From positions 530,125 through 590,133 of the forward strand of contig NZ_LITM01000009.1 in NCBI RefSeq assembly GCF_001275675.1: 60,009 bases of DNA, written 5' to 3'. Both the position numbers and the translations under genes were made by a program. Under the pieces are notes generated by a model. It was not told where the DNA came from. It worked only from the letters and a program-made list of their open reading frames with translations, and made no database searches. The number at the start of each line of letters is the position of its first letter. Position 1 is the first letter of the stretch. Origin of the DNA: Lysinibacillus sp. FJAT-14745. Lineage in GTDB: Bacteria > Bacillota > Bacilli > Bacillales_A > Planococcaceae. This document shows positions 55,003-60,009 of this stretch, in pieces.

Positions 55003-55211
55003 TGACCTGCATCCTGTTGCTGACGCTGCGTTAGCACTACGCTTTCGCACAAAAAACATCTGCAGGCCTAAGCACAAAGCCGATTCCGGACGCAATTATG
55101 CCAAGGCATAATTGATCTGAACTGTATATAATAAGCTGTGAACCTACCCATTTTCTCATTCTTCGTATAAAATAAGAATAGTCTACAACATTTGAAGGAG
55201 AGAAAGACCTT

Positions 55212-56132
55212 ATGACCAAAGTCATTGAAGCTGATAGGGGTTTTAAAGTTTGGTGGCATTTAACACGTCCACATACTTTAACCGCTTCATTCGTTCCAGT
55301 ATTTTTAGGAACAGCGATTGCCTTAGCAATTGAAAAACAAACAATTGATTTTGGACTATTTTTTGCTATGCTCATTGCAAGTATGCTTATACAAGCAGCA
55401 ACTAATATGTTCAATGAATATTACGATTACAAATTAGGATTAGACAATGAAAATTCTGTCGGTATCGGCGGTACGATTGTGCGTCACGGTGTTCAACCAA
55501 AAACAATTATGATGATTGCCTTAAGCTTTTATGCAATTGCTATGCTGCTTGGCATTTACATATGTGCTTCTACATCTTGGTGGCTTGCTGCTGTTGGGCT
55601 TGTTTGTATGCTTATTGGTTTTTTATATACTGGAGGACCTTACCCAATAGCCTATTCACCATTCGGAGAACTTGTATCTGGCGCTGTTATGGGAATGGGT
55701 ATTGTCTTAATCGCTTTTTATATTCAAACGCTTACAGTAACATTTGATGCTGTTATGCTTTCAGTACCAAGTATGATTTTAGTTGGGGCTATCATGCTGT
55801 CCAACAATATCCGTGATATCGTGGGCGATACAGAGGGTGGTCGAAGAACGCTTGCTATTTTAGTAGGTCGAGACAATGCCATTTCTGTGCTGTCTGGCTT
55901 TTTTATCGTTTCGTACTTATGGGTAATCGCTCTTGTAGCAATTGATGGTATTACCTTTTGGGCTCTTATCATTTTCTTAAGCGTTCCAAAACCACTTCGT
56001 GCGATTCAAATTTTCCGCGACAAAAAAGAAGCAAAAGAAGTTATGCCTGCAATGAAATTTACAGCGCAAACAAATACATTCTTCGGCTTCCTCTTAGGAA
56101 TCGGTTTATTAATTCAATATTTCTTTTATTAA
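55212..56132 (+). CDS. menA: 1,4-dihydroxy-2-naphthoate polyprenyltransferase MenA
   Basis: A 306-residue UbiA-family membrane prenyltransferase attaching the isoprenoid tail to DHNA. The first Asp-rich motif is NMFNEYYDYKLGLD (about 77-90), and the second is SNNIRDIVGDTEGGRRT (about 197-213). Eight to nine TM helices. GAAGGAG precedes the ATG. It faces away from the menF operon, so the pathway is split over at least three units here. Confidence 0.94.
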   Translation: MTKVIEADRGFKVWWHLTRPHTLTASFVPVFLGTAIALAIEKQTIDFGLFFAMLIASMLIQAATNMFNEYYDYKLGLDNENSVGIGGTIVRHGVQPKTIMMIALSFYAIAMLLGIYICASTSWWLAAVGLVCMLIGFLYTGGPYPIAYSPFGELVSGAVMGMGIVLIAFYIQTLTVTFDAVMLSVPSMILVGAIMLSNNIRDIVGDTEGGRRTLAILVGRDNAISVLSGFFIVSYLWVIALVAIDGITFWALIIFLSVPKPLRAIQIFRDKKEAKEVMPAMKFTAQTNTFFGFLLGIGLLIQYFFY

Positions 56133-56143
56133 GATACATCATT

Positions 56144-56180
56144 AAAAATGCAGCAGCCTTAACGGGTTGCTGCATTTTTA
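56144..56180. terminator. bidirectional terminator of menA and the dipeptidase gene
   Basis: AAAAATGCAGCAGCC and GGGTTGCTGCATTTTT form a long stem; its right arm overlaps the last codons of the opposite gene. Confidence 0.9.
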
Positions 56181-57085
56181 ACATAGCGTCGAAAATTATT
56201 ACTCGCAATACCACGAACTTCTTCGATTGAAAAATGTTCACGTAATGCTTCTAACAAATTTTGTGCCTCTCCTGCGTGTGCTAAACCTTTCACAGTAGCA
56301 TCTATTCCATCGAAGTCTGAACCTAGTCCAAGGTGCCCTATCCCTACTATATTCGCCAGATGCTTCACATGCGCTACTAAATCATCCATCGTAGCATTGT
56401 CATGGATAAAAGGCGGATAATAAACGACATGAATATGGCCACCATGCTCGGCAAGTGCTTTTGCTTGAGCATCCGTTAAATTTCTTGGATGATCACAAAT
56501 TGCACGTGCATTACTATGGCTCGCAATAATATGCTTAGCTAGCGGCAAGACATCCCAGAAGCTCTGTTCATTTAAATGGGAAACATCGATAATAATATCT
56601 CTCTCATTTAGCAAGTTGATAACCTCTTTACCAAATGATTTTAAACCAAGGCTTGCATCCTGTTCAGCACCGTGAGCGACAGCATTTTCTTCATTCCACG
56701 TTAGGCCAACAAGCTTTACACCTGCATCTAATATTGCTGAAAGCTTTGCTAAATCTTCACCGATTGGACCACAGCCCTCTAAGCTTAAAATTGCACCAAT
56801 TTCATGCGGAGCTAAAGTATCTAATTGCGACCAATCCGTAATATGCACCATGCCCTCAGTTTGTAATACATGTGTATGGAAGGCTTCAATTTGCCGCACA
56901 GCCTCTAAAAATTGCAGGCTTTGTGGAATTTTAGGATTAATAAAAATAGCAAATACTTGTGCCTTCACCCGCCCTAATTGTAATCTCTGTTGATTGGCTT
57001 GCAAACGTACATCATCTTCAAATTTTGCCGCTTCTAAAGTTGTTAATTTCAATAGAGCATCGCAATGTAAATCAATTATGTCCAT
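56159..57085 (-). CDS. membrane dipeptidase family (M19) peptidase
   Basis: A 308-residue zinc dipeptidase of the renal dipeptidase family. The HxD motif is H7/D9 (IDLHCDALLKL), the bridging glutamate is in LSLEGCGPIG and later histidines are in ASHSNARAICDHPRNL. There is no signal peptide, so it is cytosolic. Likely substrates are dipeptides, possibly L,D types. It lies 48 bases after yteA on the same strand. Confidence 0.9.
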   Translation of the reverse strand: MDIIDLHCDALLKLTTLEAAKFEDDVRLQANQQRLQLGRVKAQVFAIFINPKIPQSLQFLEAVRQIEAFHTHVLQTEGMVHITDWSQLDTLAPHEIGAILSLEGCGPIGEDLAKLSAILDAGVKLVGLTWNEENAVAHGAEQDASLGLKSFGKEVINLLNERDIIIDVSHLNEQSFWDVLPLAKHIIASHSNARAICDHPRNLTDAQAKALAEHGGHIHVVYYPPFIHDNATMDDLVAHVKHLANIVGIGHLGLGSDFDGIDATVKGLAHAGEAQNLLEALREHFSIEEVRGIASNNFRRYVKNAATR

Positions 57086-57133
57086 ATCCTCACCCCATAC
57101 AGCTATTATACTGCCTGTGAGCGAAAATGCTTA

Positions 57134-57583
57134 CTAACTTTTATCTTGAGGTGTATCAGAAGAGCCAAACTCCTCAAGCTCTATGAAATCATCCGATTTT
57201 GGCGTAGAAGACAACACATCTTCCTCTACTGGCCTTAAATTATCTTCTTTGTGCTCTGCATGCTCAACACATGTCAATGCTTTCGGCATAGCTTCTAAGC
57301 GACCAATAGGAATCTCTTCACCACATACAGTACATTTACCATACGTACCTTCCTCCATCGCTTGTAGTGCAGCCTTTATTTCTTCAGCATCGTCACCCCG
57401 GTGCTCATCAATCGCCATTTCCGTTAGCTGATCTGTTAAATCACTCGCATTGTCAGCTGGATGATTATCATAATTAGATAGCTCTGTCGCTTGTGGACGC
57501 TCTGATTCCTCAAGTTGCTGTTCTATTTCCTGTAATTCCTGCTCTAATTGCTTTTTTAATTTTTCCATTACTTGTGGGTTCAA
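57134..57583 (-). CDS. yteA: YteA, DksA/TraR-type zinc-finger protein
   Basis: A 149-residue protein. The N-terminal glutamate-rich coiled coil (5-35) is followed by the DksA/TraR finger CTVCGEEIPIGRLEAMP...CVEH (about 88-116), in which the last zinc ligand is His instead of Cys. The start is TTG 57581-57583 after GAGGAGGAGA. Both the SD and the start codon lie in or next to a 17-bp hairpin (see that entry). Confidence 0.85.
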   Translation of the reverse strand: MNPQVMEKLKKQLEQELQEIEQQLEESERPQATELSNYDNHPADNASDLTDQLTEMAIDEHRGDDAEEIKAALQAMEEGTYGKCTVCGEEIPIGRLEAMPKALTCVEHAEHKEDNLRPVEEDVLSSTPKSDDFIELEEFGSSDTPQDKS

Positions 57584-57652
57584 AAAAATCTCCTCCTCAT
57601 GCCTTCATTTTTTCCTAAATTAATATTTCTAAAACATGAAAGCATGAGGAGG
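57583..57652 (-). promoter_or_regulatory. hairpin that is both terminator-like and masks the yteA SD
   Basis: On the minus strand the arm CCTCCTCATGCTTTCAT (57636-57652) pairs fully, with one G-U, with ATGAAGGCATGAGGAGG (57592-57608), whose last bases are the yteA SD. AGATTTTTTTG follows, and that T-run ends in the TTG start codon. It can act as the terminator of the MerR-type gene, as a translational block on yteA, or both. Confidence 0.75.
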
Positions 57653-57689
57653 AATCACTTATTTTATATATTTTATCTTCATTCAGTAC

Positions 57690-57709
57690 AATTACGCCAA
57701 GGCGAAATT
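57690..57709. repeat. family-2 end hairpin overlapping a stop codon
   Basis: AATTACGCC/GGCGAAATT is a paired variant of the AATTATGCC/GGCATAATT hairpin of the family-2 elements. It contains the stop codon and last residues (NFALA) of the MerR-type gene. Confidence 0.6.
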
Positions 57710-58453
57710 GATGATGGCATCATGTAAAAATTGTGCTGCTCCTTTAGAAACACGTTCATCGTAATAAGCTGCAAAGCGGTCATCCGCTATATACATCTGA
57801 GCTATACCTGCATGTGCCTCTTTAGAGTATTGTGACCATGAAAAGCTTAGCCAACGCTTATGAAGCTCTGCTACCTCCATTGCCACATCATTATTTGTAT
57901 CACCGATTTCCATCGCTTCTTTTAAACGATCAAATAATTGCTGTTCTAGCTGCTGCATTGCTTCATACTGTTCCTCTGTCATATTCATGAGCTTAGCATT
58001 CGATGCGTCCACAGTTTTGTTACCATATTTCGAACGAATTTCTTGACCATATTGCTTTTCATTTTCCTCGATTAGCTTCTCTTTAAATCCATTAAATTTC
58101 TCTTCATTTGTCATTGGTTGTTCCTCCTCAATAGATTGAATGTTTTTTTCCACTGTTTGTAATATCTTCTCCAGCTGCTTCTTGCGTGTCAGTAAAGCAG
58201 CACGGTGAGTTTTGAGTGCCTCTGTATGTTGAAAATTAGGCGCTTGAATAATTTCCTTAATGGTTGCTAGCTTCATATCTAATGCTCTATAAAATAAAAT
58301 TTGCTGGAGCATATCAACTTCAAACTGTCCGTAAAATCGATAGCCCGCCTCATTCGTTCTTGCAGGCTTCAGTAATCCAATTTCATCGTAATAACGCAGT
58401 GTTCTTGTACTGACCCCGGATAATTGAGCAAGCTCTTGAATTGTATATTCCAT
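57692..58453 (-). CDS. MerR-family regulator with TipAS-like domain
   Basis: A 253-residue activator. The MerR winged helix (1-70: YTIQELAQLSGVSTRTLRYYDEIGLL) and a coiled-coil dimerisation helix (about 75-118) are followed by a TipAS drug-binding domain (about 125-250: FNGFKEKLIEENEKQYG, RWLSFSWSQYS). It resembles Mta/TipAL, which activate drug-efflux genes. The start is ATG 58453 with GGAGGTG 6-7 bases before it. The last residues are encoded by a repeat hairpin. Confidence 0.9.
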   Translation of the reverse strand: MEYTIQELAQLSGVSTRTLRYYDEIGLLKPARTNEAGYRFYGQFEVDMLQQILFYRALDMKLATIKEIIQAPNFQHTEALKTHRAALLTRKKQLEKILQTVEKNIQSIEEEQPMTNEEKFNGFKEKLIEENEKQYGQEIRSKYGNKTVDASNAKLMNMTEEQYEAMQQLEQQLFDRLKEAMEIGDTNNDVAMEVAELHKRWLSFSWSQYSKEAHAGIAQMYIADDRFAAYYDERVSKGAAQFLHDAIINFALA

Positions 58454-58536
58454 AATATTCACCTCCACTAAAGCTACTGTAAATCTTTACGCAACGTTAA
58501 GGTCAAGAAAAAAATCAAAAAATTTGTCTCATAATG

Positions 58537-58573
58537 AAAAAAGCAAACTAGAACATTTTAGCCGTTAGTTTGC
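58537..58573 (-). terminator. intrinsic terminator of dpaL
   Basis: AGCAAACTA pairs with TAGTTTGCT on the minus strand, followed by TTTTT, 13 bases past the stop. Confidence 0.85.
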
Positions 58574-58585
58574 TCTTTCCTTCAA

Positions 58586-59797
58586 TTAAATTTTCGCATA
58601 TTTCCCATGCCACACAATATTTCTGTAGTTATCTACATCTGTGTCACCTTCAGTGTTAATAAACAATACTCGCGAATTTTCATCTATTTGTATTGTTTCC
58701 TTCAGTTCTGTATATTGCTCATTCGTCATCAATTCATAGAAACATCCAACTGGGGCAGCTCCCGATTCTCCAGCAATAATTCGTGCATCTGTTGCTAGCG
58801 GATTTCCTAGAATGCGCATACCCGTTGCTGCAACTTCTTCATCACAGCAAATACTCACCTTCGTATAAGTCTTTAACAGTTCCCAAGCTTGTGGATTTGG
58901 CTCACCACAAGCAAGACCAGCCATAATTGTTTGCATCTCTCCACCAACCGTTACAAACTGCTCAGCTCCTGCCTTAAAACTTTCATAATAGCAATTCGCT
59001 ACGAAAGGCTCGACTAAGACAAATGTAATCTTTTCCTCATAATATTGTTGTAAGAAAGCTACAACTGCACCTGCAAAAGATCCGACCCCGGCTTGTAAAA
59101 ATACATGGGTAGGTGCTTTTTCCAACTGCAGGGCGACTTCTTTTATTAGTGTTGTATAGCCTTGCATAATCCATAAAGGAATTTCCTCATAGCCTTCCCA
59201 CATCGTATCTTGAATAACGACCCATCCATTTTCTATTGCTAGTTGTGAAGTATAACGAACTGTATCATCATAATTCATTGTCGTTATTTCAGCATATGCA
59301 CCTTCATTTTTAATATTTTGGAGGCGCTCTTCTGCACTACCAGCTGGCATATAAATGCGGGCTTTCAAACCAAGCTCTCTAGCAGCCCAAGCCACTCCAC
59401 GACCATGATTGCCATCTGTCGTTGAAATAAACGTTAAGTCCCCAAGCTGCTCCTTTACTTCAGATGATTTAAGCTGCTCAAACGATAGCTCCTCAATATT
59501 TCTATCTAACTTTTTAGCAACGTACTGCCCAATTGCATACACGCCACCTAATACTTTAAATGCATTTAAGCCAAATCGATAAGATTCATCTTTTACAACA
59601 ATACTTTGTACCCCAACGAATGATGCAAAAGCATTTAAGCTACGTAGTGGTGTGCTTTCAAATTTCTCATATGTACGCTGAAATTTACCAACACGATTTA
59701 CTTGTTCCGGTGAAAAATGACGTAGAAAAGGTGTTACTTGTTCTATGTTCTTCTGTAACAAATATTGCTGGTTGTTAGTCCACAATAAATTCCCCAT
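58586..59797 (-). CDS. dpaL: diaminopropionate ammonia-lyase
   Basis: A 403-residue fold-type II PLP enzyme splitting 2,3-diaminopropionate into pyruvate and ammonia. The PLP lysine is K81 in RFGLNAFKVLGG; the phosphate loop and catalytic region are in TDGNHGRGVAWAARELG. Length matches the E. coli YgeX/DpaL family (about 400). GGGGGATATGT precedes the ATG. Monocistronic with its own terminator. Confidence 0.92.
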   Translation of the reverse strand: MGNLLWTNNQQYLLQKNIEQVTPFLRHFSPEQVNRVGKFQRTYEKFESTPLRSLNAFASFVGVQSIVVKDESYRFGLNAFKVLGGVYAIGQYVAKKLDRNIEELSFEQLKSSEVKEQLGDLTFISTTDGNHGRGVAWAARELGLKARIYMPAGSAEERLQNIKNEGAYAEITTMNYDDTVRYTSQLAIENGWVVIQDTMWEGYEEIPLWIMQGYTTLIKEVALQLEKAPTHVFLQAGVGSFAGAVVAFLQQYYEEKITFVLVEPFVANCYYESFKAGAEQFVTVGGEMQTIMAGLACGEPNPQAWELLKTYTKVSICCDEEVAATGMRILGNPLATDARIIAGESGAAPVGCFYELMTNEQYTELKETIQIDENSRVLFINTEGDTDVDNYRNIVWHGKYAKI

Positions 59798-59932
59798 ACA
59801 TATCCCCCTAGCTTTTGTTCTATTTTCATCTTAGCTTATAGATTCGCAAAACAAAACTATTTTACATACTTTAGTAAAAAAAGAAAAATTTGAATCTTAT
59901 TGAAGGGGTTTCTCGTATATCTACTAGCATAT

Positions 59933-59960
59933 GGCTCATCACCATAACTTGGGGTTGACC
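59933..59960 (+). repeat. family-1 left-end fragment (J)
   Basis: GGCTCATCACCATAACTTGG, then GGTTGACC is an outer arm plus the first bases of the terminal repeat; the sequence then departs from the family. Confidence 0.7.
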
Positions 59961-60009
59961 ATAAAAAAATTCAATAAATTTCCATTAAAGTATAGAAAAA
60001 AAGTGAAAA

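Larger units (their letters stand above)
54811..55113 (+). repeat. family-2 modular repeat, long copy (about 303 bp)
   Basis: In order: hairpin TTTCAGCGG/CCGCTGAAA (54818-54846), two-stem motif with third stem (54854-54911), CCTCCGGCGGATGTCACG block, ATCGGAAAGG block, a second two-stem motif (54963-55002), GCTGACGCTGCG / GCACTACGCTTTCGCAC shared with family-1 copy G, AAAGCCGATTCCGG, and the end hairpin AATTATGCC/GGCATAATT. No coding gene inside. Confidence 0.8.
54482..55211. other. 730-bp divergent region between menF and menA
   Basis: 54482-54810 is AT-rich and carries no gene I can support; an 89-codon plus frame there lacks an SD. 54811-55113 is the long family-2 element. TATAAT at 55127-55132, just past the element, is a possible menA -10 without a clear -35. 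Confidence 0.6.

Overview
The window looks like chromosome of a low-GC, spore-former-type Firmicute, most likely Lysinibacillus or a close relative. This is an inference from gene content and protein style; no search was run. Most of the genes belong to the 'yt' block known from Bacillus subtilis: ytnP, trmB, ytlR/ytlQ, pepV, ytzE, rsuA, murJ, asnB, ytfP, leuS, mnmL/mnmM (ytqA/ytqB), ytpA, ytoA, metK/pckA, ytmA, ytkD, ytzI, yidD, the men genes and yteA. About 48 protein genes are supported. I saw no rRNA, tRNA, CRISPR array, prophage or transposase gene.

Layout. 1-6.5 kb: minus-strand housekeeping genes (lactonase, tRNA methyltransferase, lipid kinase, pepV-dat). 6.7-20.3 kb: small HTH regulator, MFS pump, GGDEF protein, murJ-rsuA, asnB, an FAD enzyme, an AIM24 protein and an OFA transporter. 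21-25.5 kb: an ECF sigma/membrane-regulator pair with its own ECF-type promoter, then leuS behind a T-box. 25.8-31.4 kb: dihydroxyacetone kinase fusion, an ArsR-SulP operon and an MFS pump. 31.7-42 kb: mnmL-mnmM, an alanine carrier, a YtpA homologue, a gamma-carbonic-anhydrase-like protein, metK behind a SAM-I riboswitch, pckA and a hydrolase. 42-47 kb: ytmA-ytkD, small membrane proteins, yidD, a Zur-controlled zinc lipoprotein and a transglutaminase-like protein. 48-56 kb: menaquinone genes (menF-menD-menH-menB, menE apart, menA divergent). 56-60 kb: dipeptidase, yteA, a MerR regulator and diaminopropionate ammonia-lyase.

The unusual content lies between the genes. (1) A dispersed, MITE-like element bounded by about 24-bp inverted repeats occurs as three or four full-size copies and many end fragments, and one locus carries only the two outer arms. 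(2) A second modular hairpin family has one long copy, one copy reduced to its end hairpins, and fragments. Both families carry the same small hairpin motif. Its stem sequences change in compensating pairs while its loops stay constant, which is the signature of selection or copying at the RNA (or single-strand DNA) level. (3) Four intergenic loci carry tandem repeats of exactly 21 bp with unrelated flanks but a shared AGCG-type core. I also see three decayed gene relics (an LctP-type permease, a small DUF4870-like membrane protein and possibly a Nudix protein), a YtpA homologue lacking its catalytic serine, and a terminator-like hairpin that contains the yteA ribosome binding site.
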